Shown here in pieces: positions 35,041 to 44,290 of a stretch of 64,000 nt of DNA (positions are counted from its first letter, which is position 1; each line of letters opens with the position of its first letter). Location of the stretch: NCBI RefSeq assembly GCF_009649815.1, contig NZ_WJIC01000032.1, positions 1 to 64,000 of the forward strand. Reading direction: 5' to 3'. A program made the position numbers and the translations under genes. Below the pieces are notes generated by a model, which saw only the letters and a list, made by a program, of their open reading frames with translations, was not told the origin of the DNA and did not search any database. The stretch comes from Nocardia sp. SYP-A9097 (GTDB lineage: Bacteria > Actinomycetota > Actinomycetes > Mycobacteriales > Mycobacteriaceae).

Positions 35041-36015
35041 ATGCGCAAGGTGTCGATGTGCCTGATCATCCTCTCCATCGCGATAGCCGCACTGATGCCA
35101 GCAGTGGCGGCGGCTGATCCCGGGGGTGGGCCTGCGATTGTGGATGTTCGGCCGCTCGGTGGGCGTCAATACGAGTACACGGTGTATTCGGCGGCGATGA
35201 ATCGGACTGTGCCGGTGTGGGTTTCGCATCCGGAGGGGTCCGCGCCCGCGTTGTATCTGCTCAATGCGATCGACGGGGGTGAGACCGGTGGGCCGTGGAC
35301 CAACCGGACCGATGCGGCGCAGTTCTTCGCGGATAAGCCGGTGAATGTGATCCAGCCGATCGGGGGCCGGGGGTCGATGTACACCGATTGGGCGGTCGAT
35401 GATCCGGCGCTCGGCCGAAACAAGTGGTCCACTTTTCTGCTCGACGAACTGCCGGCGGTACTGGGTCCGCGGTTGGGGCTGACCGGTCGCAATGCGGTTG
35501 CGGGAACGTCGATGTCGGCGGAGTCGGCGCTGGCGCTCGCATTGCGGGCACCGGGGCGGTATCAGGCGGTGGGGGCGTTCAGCGGGTGCCCGCGGACCGA
35601 TGACGCGTTCGCTCGCGCGCTGGTGCGGTCGGAGCTACAGCTGTTCGGGGCGAACGCGGACAATATGTGGCCACCGGATGATCCCGCTTGGATCGCGAAT
35701 GACGCGGTCGTCAATGCCGAGCGGTTGCGCGGTGTGGCGCTCTACATTTCGGCGGGCAACGGCCTTCCGGGCGTGCACGATACGCCGGACGATTATTCGA
35801 TTGCGGGTGACATCCCCCGGCTGGCCGACCGGCTCGCGATCGGTGGCGCCATGGAGACCGCGGTGCACGATTGCACCCTATCGCTGACCGATCGGCTCGC
35901 CGCGCTCGGAATCCCCGCCACCACGGTCTATCGCGATGGCACCCATGCCTGGCCGTACTGGCAGGACGACCTGCACGACTCCTGGCCGGTGTTCGCCGCG
36001 GCACTCGGGGTGTAG
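35041..36015 (+). CDS. Secreted esterase of the antigen 85/mycolyltransferase-like family
   Basis: A 324-residue exported protein from ATG 35041. The signal peptide is MRKVSMCLIILSIAIAALMP, with cleavage likely after AVAAA. The alpha/beta hydrolase core shows APALYLLNAIDGGETGGPWT, NVIQPIGGRGSMYTDW, the nucleophile elbow VAGTSMSAESALALAL (Ag85 has GLSM) and the terminal His in HAWPYWQDDLHDSWP. The family transfers mycolic acids onto trehalose and arabinogalactan in the cell envelope. This supports a mycolic-acid actinobacterium, though the exact acceptor is not shown. Confidence 0.87.
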   Translation: MRKVSMCLIILSIAIAALMPAVAAADPGGGPAIVDVRPLGGRQYEYTVYSAAMNRTVPVWVSHPEGSAPALYLLNAIDGGETGGPWTNRTDAAQFFADKPVNVIQPIGGRGSMYTDWAVDDPALGRNKWSTFLLDELPAVLGPRLGLTGRNAVAGTSMSAESALALALRAPGRYQAVGAFSGCPRTDDAFARALVRSELQLFGANADNMWPPDDPAWIANDAVVNAERLRGVALYISAGNGLPGVHDTPDDYSIAGDIPRLADRLAIGGAMETAVHDCTLSLTDRLAALGIPATTVYRDGTHAWPYWQDDLHDSWPVFAAALGV

Positions 36016-36028
36016 TCGGCCAGATGCC

Positions 36029-37123
36029 TCAGTGCTGGTCGAAGGTTCGCAGCAGCTCCTCGGCAGCCAGTGCCGGGGTCAGGGAACCCTCTCGAACCTG
36101 CGATTCCACCTGTGCGCGAACGGATTTGACGTTCGGATTGTCCGCGAGCCGGCGCAGCAGCGCGTCGTGAACCATGGTCCACGTCCAGTCGATCTGCTGA
36201 CGGCGGCGCTTCTCCGCGAATTCGCCCGCCTCGGTGAGGACCTTGCGATGGGTCAGCACCGTATCCCAGAACTTGTCCAGGCCGACACCATTGAGCCCGC
36301 TCATGGTGATAACCGGTGGGTGCCACAGGGAATCACGCGGGTGGATGAGGCGCATGGCCCCGGCCAGCTCCCGCGCCGCCGCCTTGGCTTCGAGTTCGTG
36401 TTTGCCATCGGCCTTGTTGACCGCGACCAGGTCGGCGAGCTCGAGGACGCCTTTCTTGATGCCCTGCAACTGATCTCCCGTGCGGGCCAGCGTCAGGAAG
36501 CAGAAGACATCGACCATATTGGCGACCGTCACCTCCGACTGACCGACGCCGACGGTCTCGACCAGGATTACGTCGTAGCCCGCGGCTTCCAGCAGCACGA
36601 TGGTTTCGCGGGTCGCCTTGGCCACGCCACCGAGGGTGCCCGCGGTGGGCGAGGGCCGGATGAAGGCATTGCGCTCCACCGAAAGCCGGGCCATACGGGT
36701 CTTGTCGCCCAGGATGGAACCACCGGTCCGCGTCGACGACGGGTCCACCGCCAAGACCGCCACCCGATGCCCCTGTTCGATCAGGGACATGCCGAGGGAG
36801 TCGATGAACGTCGACTTGCCGACGCCCGGAACACCGGTGATACCAACACGATTGGAGATCACCGCATCGGTCGCCGGAGTCAGGCGCAGCAGTAGTTGCT
36901 GCGCCAGTTCGCGATGATCACCGCGCGTGGATTCGACCAGGGTGATGGCGCGGGCCAGTCCGGCCCGCTCCCCCGCACGCACGGAGGCCGCGAGTTGGTC
37001 GACATCGATCGTCCGTTTCGCAGCCGGCGCTACGGGCAGTGGTGCGCCCGTACTACCCACTCCTGCGGTGGTGCCCAGCCGCGGGTGGGAATCACCCGCG
37101 GCTGAACGCACGGCGTCGCTCAT
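36029..37123 (-). CDS. meaB: MeaB/ArgK-type G3E GTPase, methylmalonyl-CoA mutase chaperone
   Basis: A 364-residue GTPase that gates delivery of adenosylcobalamin to methylmalonyl-CoA mutase and protects it from inactivation. Walker A is GITGVPGVGKSTFIDSL (about residues 94-110), Walker B VAVLAVDPSSTRTGGSILGD, switch II VETVGVGQSEVTVANMVD and the base-recognition motif VAVNKADG. The C-terminal dimerisation arm (EKRRRQQIDWTWTMVHDALL) is present. Its ATG overlaps the mutB stop by four bases (ATGA), giving translational coupling in the order mutA-mutB-meaB. Confidence 0.96.
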   Translation of the reverse strand: MSDAVRSAAGDSHPRLGTTAGVGSTGAPLPVAPAAKRTIDVDQLAASVRAGERAGLARAITLVESTRGDHRELAQQLLLRLTPATDAVISNRVGITGVPGVGKSTFIDSLGMSLIEQGHRVAVLAVDPSSTRTGGSILGDKTRMARLSVERNAFIRPSPTAGTLGGVAKATRETIVLLEAAGYDVILVETVGVGQSEVTVANMVDVFCFLTLARTGDQLQGIKKGVLELADLVAVNKADGKHELEAKAAARELAGAMRLIHPRDSLWHPPVITMSGLNGVGLDKFWDTVLTHRKVLTEAGEFAEKRRRQQIDWTWTMVHDALLRRLADNPNVKSVRAQVESQVREGSLTPALAAEELLRTFDQH

Positions 37124-39372
37124 TCGGCCGCGCCGGTACCGATCTCATGGCCCAGCGAATCGGCCAGCTTCTTGATCAGATCGATTGCGGCGTCGGCGAT
37201 TACGGTGCCGGGTGCGAAGATCGCGGCCGCACCGGCCTCGTACAGCTCGGCGAAATCACCGGGCGGGATGACGCCACCGACGACGACCATGATGTCGGAG
37301 CGACCGACATCGGCCAGTGCCTGCCGCAGCGCGGGCACCAGCGTGAGGTGACCTGCCGCCAGCGAGGAGACACCGACAATGTGCACGTCATTGTCGGCGG
37401 CCTGCTGGGCCACCTCTTCGGGGGTCTGGAACAGCGGACCCACATCGACGTCCATACCGAGGTCGGCGAAGGCGGTGGCGATCACCTTCTGGCCGCGGTC
37501 ATGTCCGTCCTGCCCCATCTTGCAGACCAGGATGCGGGGGCGGCGGCCCTCTGCTTCGGCGAATTCGTCGACGAGTTCGATGGCCTTGCTGATATTGCTC
37601 ACCTTGCCGGCCTCCTCGCGGTAAACACCGGAGAGCGTACGGATTTCGGCCTGATGGCGGCCGTACACCTTCTCCAGCGCGTCGGAGATCTCACCGACGG
37701 TGGCCTTGGCGCGGGCGGCGGCGATGGCCAGGGCCATCAGGTTGTTCTCCATGCCGCCTTCGGAAGAGGCTGCGGCACGGGTCAATTCGGCCAGCGCCCG
37801 CTCGCATTCGACGGTGTCCCGCTCAGCACGCAGGCGGACGAGCTTCTCGTTCTGCTCGACGCGCACGCGCGAGTTCTCGACCTTGAGGACCTCGATCTCC
37901 TGGTCCTCCACCGCCTGATACTTGTTGACGCCGATCACGGCCTGCTGGCCGGTATCGATACGCGCCTGGGTGCGGGCGGCGGCCTCTTCGATGCGCAGCT
38001 TCGGAATGCCTTCCGAAATCGCCTGTGCCATACCGCCGTGCGCCTCCACCTCGGCGATATGGGCGCGAGCCCGCTCGGCGAGCTGATGGGTCAGCCACTC
38101 GACGTAGTAGGAGCCACCCCACGGGTCGATCGGGCGCGTGGTGTTGGACTCCTGCTGAATCAGCAGCTGGGTGTTGCGCGCGATCCGAGCGGAGAAGTCC
38201 GTCGGCAGCGCGAGGGCCTCATCGAGGGCGTTGGTGTGCAGCGACTGGGTGTGCCCCTGTGTGGCGGCCATGGCCTCCACACAGGTGCGCGGCACATTGT
38301 TGAACACGTCCTGCGCGGTCAGCGACCAGCCCGACGTCTGCGAATGTGTGCGCAGGGACAACGATTTCGCGTTCTTGGGCTCGAACTTGGCGACGAGCTC
38401 ACTCCAGAGCAGTCGTCCCGCACGGAGTTTGGCGACCTCCATGAAGAAGTTCATGCCGATGGCCCAGAAGAACGACAGTCGCGGTGCGAACTTGTCGACC
38501 TCCATGCCCGCGTCGATACCGGCGCGCAGGTACTCCACGCCATCGGCGAGGGTGTACGCCAACTCCAGGTCGGCGGTGGCTCCGGCTTCCTGAATGTGGT
38601 AGCCGGAGATGGAGATCGAGTTGAACTTCGGCATCTTGGCGGAGGTGTACGCGAAGATGTCGGAGATGATCCGCATGGAGGGCTTGGGCGGATAGATGTA
38701 GGTGTTGCGGACCATGAACTCTTTCAGAATGTCGTTCTGAATGGTTCCGGCCAGCTGTTCGGGCTTGACGCCCTGTTCTTCGGCGGCGACGACGTACAGC
38801 GCCAGAATCGGCAGCACCGCGCCGTTCATGGTCATCGATACCGAAACCTGGTCCAGCGGAATCTGATCGAACAGTTCCCGCATATCCAGGATGGAGTCGA
38901 TGGCGACACCGGCCATACCGACGTCACCGGTGACGCGCGGGTGATCGGAGTCGTAACCGCGATGCGTCGCCAGGTCGAACGCGACCGACAGACCCTTCTG
39001 ACCCGAGGCCAGGTTGCGCCGGTAGAAGGCGTTCGAGTCCGCGGCGGTGGAGAAGCCCGCGTACTGGCGAATCGTCCACGGCTGGTTCACGTACATGGTC
39101 GGGTAGGGACCACGCAGGAACGGCTGCACGCCCGGCACCGTGTCGAGCGGATACCCTTCGGCCACAATGGCATCGCGGTCCGCCTTGGTGAATACCGGTG
39201 GTACGTCGATACCTTCGGGCGTCGCCCAGGTGAGCTGTTCCGGCGCATAGTGATTCGCCGCCGCGGCCGCGGCCACGAACTCCTCGACCTGCGCCGCCTC
39301 GACGGGCGCGGTCTCGGGCTCCCCGAGCGGAACCTCGGCGAAATTGCCGATCAGATGCTTGATATCGCTCAT
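37120..39372 (-). CDS. mutB: Methylmalonyl-CoA mutase, large (catalytic) subunit
   Basis: A 750-residue adenosylcobalamin enzyme converting methylmalonyl-CoA and succinyl-CoA. The N-terminal TIM barrel shows the substrate loops GPYPTMYVNQPWTIRQYAGF and LSVAFDLATHRGYDSDHPRV. The C-terminal cobalamin domain has GQDGHDRGQKVIATAFADLG with the B12-coordinating DxHxxG, then VGVSSLAAGHLTLVPALR. ATG 39372 lies two bases after the mutA stop. The enzyme feeds propionate, odd-chain and branched-chain catabolites into the TCA cycle and can also make methylmalonyl-CoA for polyketides. All motifs are intact. Confidence 0.97.
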   Translation of the reverse strand: MSDIKHLIGNFAEVPLGEPETAPVEAAQVEEFVAAAAAANHYAPEQLTWATPEGIDVPPVFTKADRDAIVAEGYPLDTVPGVQPFLRGPYPTMYVNQPWTIRQYAGFSTAADSNAFYRRNLASGQKGLSVAFDLATHRGYDSDHPRVTGDVGMAGVAIDSILDMRELFDQIPLDQVSVSMTMNGAVLPILALYVVAAEEQGVKPEQLAGTIQNDILKEFMVRNTYIYPPKPSMRIISDIFAYTSAKMPKFNSISISGYHIQEAGATADLELAYTLADGVEYLRAGIDAGMEVDKFAPRLSFFWAIGMNFFMEVAKLRAGRLLWSELVAKFEPKNAKSLSLRTHSQTSGWSLTAQDVFNNVPRTCVEAMAATQGHTQSLHTNALDEALALPTDFSARIARNTQLLIQQESNTTRPIDPWGGSYYVEWLTHQLAERARAHIAEVEAHGGMAQAISEGIPKLRIEEAAARTQARIDTGQQAVIGVNKYQAVEDQEIEVLKVENSRVRVEQNEKLVRLRAERDTVECERALAELTRAAASSEGGMENNLMALAIAAARAKATVGEISDALEKVYGRHQAEIRTLSGVYREEAGKVSNISKAIELVDEFAEAEGRRPRILVCKMGQDGHDRGQKVIATAFADLGMDVDVGPLFQTPEEVAQQAADNDVHIVGVSSLAAGHLTLVPALRQALADVGRSDIMVVVGGVIPPGDFAELYEAGAAAIFAPGTVIADAAIDLIKKLADSLGHEIGTGAAE

Positions 39373-39374
39373 CT

Positions 39375-41234
39375 CTATGCTCCCAGCTTCTCCAGCAGGC
39401 CGGACAGCGCCGTCACCGCATCCATTCGCGCTGTCAGGAATCCGTCCGGACGCTGTGCGCCGGTCAGGTCGGCGACCGCCTTCTCCGCTCCGGCGAGCAG
39501 GACGGTGGTCACGCCGGCCGCGCGCAGGGCGTCGGCGGCCGCACCGGCCTCGGCGCCGTAGCGGGCGTCCGAACCACACAGCACCGCCACGCTCACACCG
39601 GATTCGGTTGCCGCGGCACCGATTCCGTCGAAGGCCAGCGCACCCGGGTTGATCGGTTCGATACCGCCGGAGGCCAGCACGTTCGCGGTGAAGGTGATCC
39701 GTACATTGTTCTCCGATACCGGGCCCAGCGGCACCAGCAGCGCCTTGGGGCGCGCGCCATTGGCGGCGAGGTAGGCATCGGAGCGATTGCGCAGTGCTTC
39801 GAAGGCCGCGCCGTAGCGGGCGATCGGGCTGGTCGCGCGGGCCGCCTCGGACAGCGGCTCCTCGCCCAGGTTCGGGAATTCGTTGACGCCGGTGACGGCC
39901 GACTTGCGGTGCGCCACATCGGAATCGCGCTTGACGCGGGTCTCCTCGATGCGCTCGGCGAGCAGTCCCGCCTGCAGTGCGGCGAGGTATCCGCCCGCGC
40001 GCTCGATCTCCTGCATGAACTCCCATGCCTTGGCGGCGAGTTCATCGGTGAGCGATTCGACATACCAGGAACCGGCGCTCGGGTCCTGCACGTGACCCAG
40101 GTGCGACTCCTCCAGGAGCAGCAGCTGGGTATTGCGGGCCATGCGCTCGGTGAACGCCTGCGACACACCGAGTTCCCCGGCGGGCAGGGCGTCGTCGAAG
40201 GGCAGCACGGTGACGACATCCGCGCCACCGACACCGGCGCCGAAGGCGGCGAGGGTGGTGCGCAGCATGTTCACCCACGGATCACGCTGGGTCATCATAG
40301 CGGCGGAGGTGACAGCCTCCTGCGGTGCGTTGCCGTAGTCGGGGGCACCGACCACGTGTGCGACGCGCGCCCAAAGACGGCGGGCCGCACGGAATTTGGC
40401 GATCGATTCGAACTGGTCGTCGGTGGCCGCGAAGCGGAATCCCAACTGGTCCAGCGCATCGGCGATATCGGCCCCGGCGTCGGTGAGCGCGCGCAGGTAC
40501 TCCAGACCTGCGGCGATGGCCGCGCCGAGTTCCTGTGCGGCGGAGGCGCCGGCGTTGTGGAATGCGATGCCGCACACGGTGATCGCGCGAATGCTCTCCG
40601 GCCGCGCGACGGCCTGCTGCGCGAGCGCGACGGCTCCGTCCAGGTCGATGGCGGAGGAGCCGGCGAACAGGCTCGTCAGCGGGGTTGCGCCGAGCGAGGC
40701 CCGGATTCCGGTGCGGTCGGCGACCTCATAGCCGTCGAGTACCGAAAACAGTTGGGCCGCAGCCTCTGCCGCGGCGGGCCCGGCATCCAGGGCCAGCGGG
40801 GCCAGCTCGAACAGCAGGCCGTTCAGGGCCGCGGGCAGCTGATCCACCGGCACACCGCGGTCGGCGACACCCAACCAGACAGCACTCACACCGTTTTCCA
40901 GCGCATCCAGGATCTGCAGGTTTACAGTGGCCCCGTCCGGTCCGCCGAACCGCTGGCTGACGAACCAGCCGCGGTGCACATCACGGGTGGCGTCACCGCC
41001 ACGCACGAACGGGAAGGCGCCCGGCAGCGGCTGCTCGGGCAGCTCATCGCGACGCGTGTAGAGGGGGTTGACGGTCAGGCCGTCATATGTGGTGACCGCG
41101 AGCAGCTTCTCCGGTTCGTCCGGAAGCTCCGAGACCTCGACCCTGCGGGCCTTGGCGAGCACTCCGGCAACACCCTTGCGCCAGGCGGCGTACCCGGGCA
41201 CCGGATCGGTGTCCGGGTCTGAAGCAATCGGCAT
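39375..41234 (-). CDS. mutA: Methylmalonyl-CoA mutase, small subunit
   Basis: A 619-residue non-catalytic partner of MutB. ATG 41234 is preceded by AAGGAA; a GTG seven codons earlier is less likely. The mutase barrel is visible (VTTYDGLTVNPLYTRRDELP; RDVHRGWFVSQRFGGPDGAT; FRFAATDDQFESIAKFRAAR). The C-terminal Rossmann domain (ALLVPLGPVSENNVRITFTA) lacks the DxHxxG cobalamin motif, as normal for MutA. It opens the mutA-mutB-meaB operon. A CAAAC-N5-GTTTG palindrome lies 30 bases upstream of its start. Confidence 0.96.
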   Translation of the reverse strand: MPIASDPDTDPVPGYAAWRKGVAGVLAKARRVEVSELPDEPEKLLAVTTYDGLTVNPLYTRRDELPEQPLPGAFPFVRGGDATRDVHRGWFVSQRFGGPDGATVNLQILDALENGVSAVWLGVADRGVPVDQLPAALNGLLFELAPLALDAGPAAAEAAAQLFSVLDGYEVADRTGIRASLGATPLTSLFAGSSAIDLDGAVALAQQAVARPESIRAITVCGIAFHNAGASAAQELGAAIAAGLEYLRALTDAGADIADALDQLGFRFAATDDQFESIAKFRAARRLWARVAHVVGAPDYGNAPQEAVTSAAMMTQRDPWVNMLRTTLAAFGAGVGGADVVTVLPFDDALPAGELGVSQAFTERMARNTQLLLLEESHLGHVQDPSAGSWYVESLTDELAAKAWEFMQEIERAGGYLAALQAGLLAERIEETRVKRDSDVAHRKSAVTGVNEFPNLGEEPLSEAARATSPIARYGAAFEALRNRSDAYLAANGARPKALLVPLGPVSENNVRITFTANVLASGGIEPINPGALAFDGIGAAATESGVSVAVLCGSDARYGAEAGAAADALRAAGVTTVLLAGAEKAVADLTGAQRPDGFLTARMDAVTALSGLLEKLGA

Positions 41235-41263
41235 AGCTGCTGTTCCTTCTTCCACTCACTGAC

Positions 41264-41278
41264 CAAACGACCGGTTTG
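41264..41278. promoter_or_regulatory. Operator-like palindrome upstream of mutA
   Basis: CAAACGACCGGTTTG has perfect CAAAC/GTTTG arms and an ACCGG-type centre similar to sites of TetR-family regulators. It lies 30 bases upstream of the mutA ATG. Confidence 0.45.
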
Positions 41279-41667
41279 CACTACATCCGCACTGCTCAAG
41301 GGCCATTTCAGTTAACGAGCATTCCTCGTCTTTACCCTGATGCTAGCGGGACGATTGTGATTCCCGTCCATTGGCTCTCACTACCCGCCGGTAACCTGGC
41401 ACCGCGCCAACAACTGCCCCTCGACCTGACGAACCGGAGTCCGGGCAGGTCAACGGGGACACTCGTGCGCTTCCCGCCCTTCCGGAAATACTCTGCGCCG
41501 CCACCGAAACGCGCAATCACGTTCCCACAGACCAGGATGCGGCCGACACCACGCGCCGACAGCGGCTCGCCGCGCGCACCCGCGAGTACGTCGCGAAGAC
41601 GTCCACGCCGGCCTCGCAGAGGTAGATCGCGAAGGAATCCCGGCCCTCTTCCCCGAGGTAGGTCGCG
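41279..41667. other. Intergenic region between mutA and the TVP38-type gene
   Basis: No gene can be assigned with confidence. One plus-strand frame from about 41395 to TAG 41623 has protein-like composition (RQRLAARTREYVAKTSTPAS at its end) but no start codon or ribosome-binding site; it may be a degraded gene. The left part should hold the mutA promoter. Confidence 0.4.
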
Positions 41668-42444
41668 ATGCGGTTCCCTTCGATACCGGCGGAGTCGGTA
41701 AAGTCCGGGGCTGAAACGCAGGTTGTGCACGAGGAGGTCGGCGGCATTCGCGAAAGACTGGGCGGGATTGCCGGACTACTCGGCCGACTTCGCCAACCTC
41801 GGGTGCTGGCGGCGCTGCTCGGACTCGCGCTGTTGTTCGGACTGGCCACCTTCGCCCCGCATCCGGCACCACAGCAGATCAGGGATTGGGCGGATTCGGT
41901 CGGCCCGCTGCTCCCGCTGGTGTTCTTCGCGGTGCACACCCTCGTCTGTATCGTGCCATTTCCCCGCACCATCTTCACCTTGAGCGCGGGCATGCTGTTC
42001 GGCCCGATCGAGGGCCTGGGAATCGCCGTCGGCGCAACCACATTGAGCGCGGTACTGGCACTGCTGCTGGTGCGCGCACTCGACCAGGATCGGGTACGCG
42101 CCCGATTGACCCACCCCGCGGTCCGGGCGGTGGACGCACGGCTGGCCCGGCGCGGCTGGCTGGCCATCGGATCACTGCGGCTCATCGCCTTCGCGCCATT
42201 CTCTGTCGTCAACTACTGCGCCGGCCTGTCCTCGGTCCGAATGAAGCCCTACCTGGCCGCGACCTTCCTGGGCATTCTGCCCGGCACCATCGGAACGGTC
42301 CTGCTCGGCGACGCACTCACCGGCAAAACCTCCCCGGGCCAATTGATCCTCACCGCAGCCGGTTTGGCGGTCGGTGTGCTGGGACTGATTATCGATGCCC
42401 GGGTCGCGGTGCCGGAGCCGGAGGTTACGCCGGAGCCGGTGTAG
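41668..42444 (+). CDS. TVP38/TMEM64 (DedA-like, VTT domain) membrane protein
   Basis: A 258-residue integral membrane protein with about six hydrophobic segments. The VTT-domain features are VPFPRTIFTLSAGMLFGPIE (about residues 96-115), LRLIAFAPFSVVNYCAGLSS with the conserved Phe-xx-x-Pro and Asn, and FLGILPGTIGTVLLGDAL. Proteins of this family are linked to lipid scrambling or undecaprenyl-phosphate recycling. ATG 41668 is used; a GTG at 41725 is an alternative. The 3' end overlaps the convergent TPR-like gene by 20 bases. Confidence 0.85.
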   Translation: MRFPSIPAESVKSGAETQVVHEEVGGIRERLGGIAGLLGRLRQPRVLAALLGLALLFGLATFAPHPAPQQIRDWADSVGPLLPLVFFAVHTLVCIVPFPRTIFTLSAGMLFGPIEGLGIAVGATTLSAVLALLLVRALDQDRVRARLTHPAVRAVDARLARRGWLAIGSLRLIAFAPFSVVNYCAGLSSVRMKPYLAATFLGILPGTIGTVLLGDALTGKTSPGQLILTAAGLAVGVLGLIIDARVAVPEPEVTPEPV

Positions 42445-44290
42445 AACCGTCCGAGGCTGAGCCGCCCGAGACATCGGTGCCGTCCTCGACCGGGTGCAGG
42501 GGCCAGCGGTCGAGGCGGCGCAGCGGTCGCACACCGCGACGCATCGATCCGGATGGCGAGCGCAATGCGGTGGCGGCGCGATCCGAATACGCCTGCGCGA
42601 ACCGCGCGCTCGGATACAGCTCGCGGGCGTGCGCCAGCCATCCGGTGGCCTGGCGCAGCACCTCATCGGCCCGGCCGTCGCCCGACGGGTCGAGGAGGTA
42701 CGCGCCGAGCGCCGGGTCGAGTACCGCGGCCGAGCCCAGGTGTTGCAGGCAGCGGGCGATGCCGAGGGGATCGTCGAGATCGCGCCACTCCCCCAGGGCC
42801 GCTTGCCAACAGCGCAGCGCCTGGCGGGGTGCGCCCGCCGCCCAGTCGAGGACGCCGAACACCTCGTGCACATGTGCCAGCCCGGCCGGATCGTGTCCGC
42901 CCGTGGCGAGGGTTTCGGCCAGTTCGAGCCGATCGCGGGCGGCGGCGAGGCGGCCTTGCCGCAGATGTACGAGCGCCAGATTCAGCAGCGCGCACACCTC
43001 CCCGGCCGTGTCCTCGCGCGGCAATCGCCACCAGGCGGCCTCCAGTGCGGTGGCGATTCGATCCAATTGCGGTGTGGTGGAGTCCAGTTCGGCCAGTGCC
43101 CAGCGGTGACCGGCGCGGGCGCGCAGGTTCGTCAGCAGGGGGCGCGGCCGAATGTGGTGCGGCGGGGTGTAAGCCGGATCCTTGCGAATCCGGGCGAGCT
43201 CCCCGATTCCCGGAAACCTGCCCGACCCCGAACCGCCCCGCCTCGCGGTTCGCCGCCACAAAGCCAGCGTCCATCGCACCGGGGGCGCTGCCCATCGCCG
43301 CAGAGTCGGTGCCCTGCGTCCGAGGGTGCGCATCCACCGCCTGAGCGTCGGCACCCAGCGCCGTGCCGCGGGTGTGCCGCGCCGCGAAGCCGAGACTATC
43401 CGGTCCATGACGGTGGCCATTCCGGTGTCGTTCTCGCCCTTACCGATTCGCGCGTACCAGGAGTCCAGGGCGTCGGCCAGGGTCGCCAGCTGCGGGACTG
43501 CCACCCGCACCCGGGTCAGTTCGGGGATGCCCGCGGAGTTGTCGAGGATTGCGCGTAGTCGGGGTTCCTCGGCCCGGAACCAGCGCTGCGCGGCGGCGGA
43601 GTCGGCCGAATCATCCAATGCCGCAGCCCATCCCGCCGCGTGTTCGGCGCGACGGCACAGTAGTTCGTAGCAGGCGGCCCGCCATTGCGGGAGTGCGCGC
43701 ACCTCGGCGGCACCGGGCGCGACGGGAACGGCGGCCACTCGGCACCTGCCCGGAGTGATCGCCATCAGCACGCCCCGGCGCACCAGCTCCGCGAATAATG
43801 CCGTGGCGGTTTCCGTTTCGTACTCGGGCGCGGCGGATCCGGTGGGCAGACGGGCTCGAGCCGTTGCCATCGCACCCAGTACATGCAGCGCAATCCCGAT
43901 TTCGAAATCGCGCACGGGTAATTCGCGCAGGACGGCGGCCTCCCGATAGCCATCGAGGGCCGCGTCCGCGACGGGCTCGACGGGCGCGGGCCACGGACCG
44001 CCCGATTCGGGCAGCTGCACCGGTTTCACCCGCCGCTGCGCTCCGACCTCCGCCGTGGCGCGAAAGACGAGGATCAAACCGCCGATCACGAACAGCGGCA
44101 TGACCACCCAGCCGAGCACTCCCGACAGCAGCGTCACCACGAGATTGGCTTTGAACGCGTCGGTGATCGAGACGCGGGTCAGCTCACCGATCAGACCGGA
44201 GCCCGCCACCACCGTGCCGCCCAGAATGCGTTGCAGCACCCCGGATTTCGGGGTCGAGATGACATTGGCATCGGGATCGCCGGGACTCAT
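42425..44290 (-). CDS. Membrane-anchored helical-repeat (TPR-like) protein of the ABC operon
   Basis: A 621-residue protein of no named family. ATG 44290 overlaps the permease stop (ATGA). A long hydrophobic region, VVTLLSGVLGWVVMPLFVIG and a few residues more (about 50-77), anchors it. The rest is soluble and helical. Residues 430-590 have TPR-like repeats (EVCALLNLALVHLRQGRLAA; GLAHVHEVFGVLDWAAGAPR; GIARCLQHLGSAAVLDPALG). The middle (about 300-355) is an Arg/Trp-rich stretch with repeated RRW. The last gene of a substrate-binding protein-permease operon, it may be a scaffold or regulator of the transporter; that is inference. Confidence 0.7.
   Translation of the reverse strand: MSPGDPDANVISTPKSGVLQRILGGTVVAGSGLIGELTRVSITDAFKANLVVTLLSGVLGWVVMPLFVIGGLILVFRATAEVGAQRRVKPVQLPESGGPWPAPVEPVADAALDGYREAAVLRELPVRDFEIGIALHVLGAMATARARLPTGSAAPEYETETATALFAELVRRGVLMAITPGRCRVAAVPVAPGAAEVRALPQWRAACYELLCRRAEHAAGWAAALDDSADSAAAQRWFRAEEPRLRAILDNSAGIPELTRVRVAVPQLATLADALDSWYARIGKGENDTGMATVMDRIVSASRRGTPAARRWVPTLRRWMRTLGRRAPTLRRWAAPPVRWTLALWRRTARRGGSGSGRFPGIGELARIRKDPAYTPPHHIRPRPLLTNLRARAGHRWALAELDSTTPQLDRIATALEAAWWRLPREDTAGEVCALLNLALVHLRQGRLAAARDRLELAETLATGGHDPAGLAHVHEVFGVLDWAAGAPRQALRCWQAALGEWRDLDDPLGIARCLQHLGSAAVLDPALGAYLLDPSGDGRADEVLRQATGWLAHARELYPSARFAQAYSDRAATALRSPSGSMRRGVRPLRRLDRWPLHPVEDGTDVSGGSASDGSTPAPA

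Noticed and set aside
37039..39561. An 840-codon open frame on the plus strand
   Set aside because: It is the antisense shadow of mutB, which has complete family motifs; long antisense frames are common in high-GC coding DNA.
41395..41625. A possible small plus-strand gene upstream of the TVP38-type gene
   Set aside because: The composition is protein-like, but there is no start codon or ribosome-binding site and no recognisable family.
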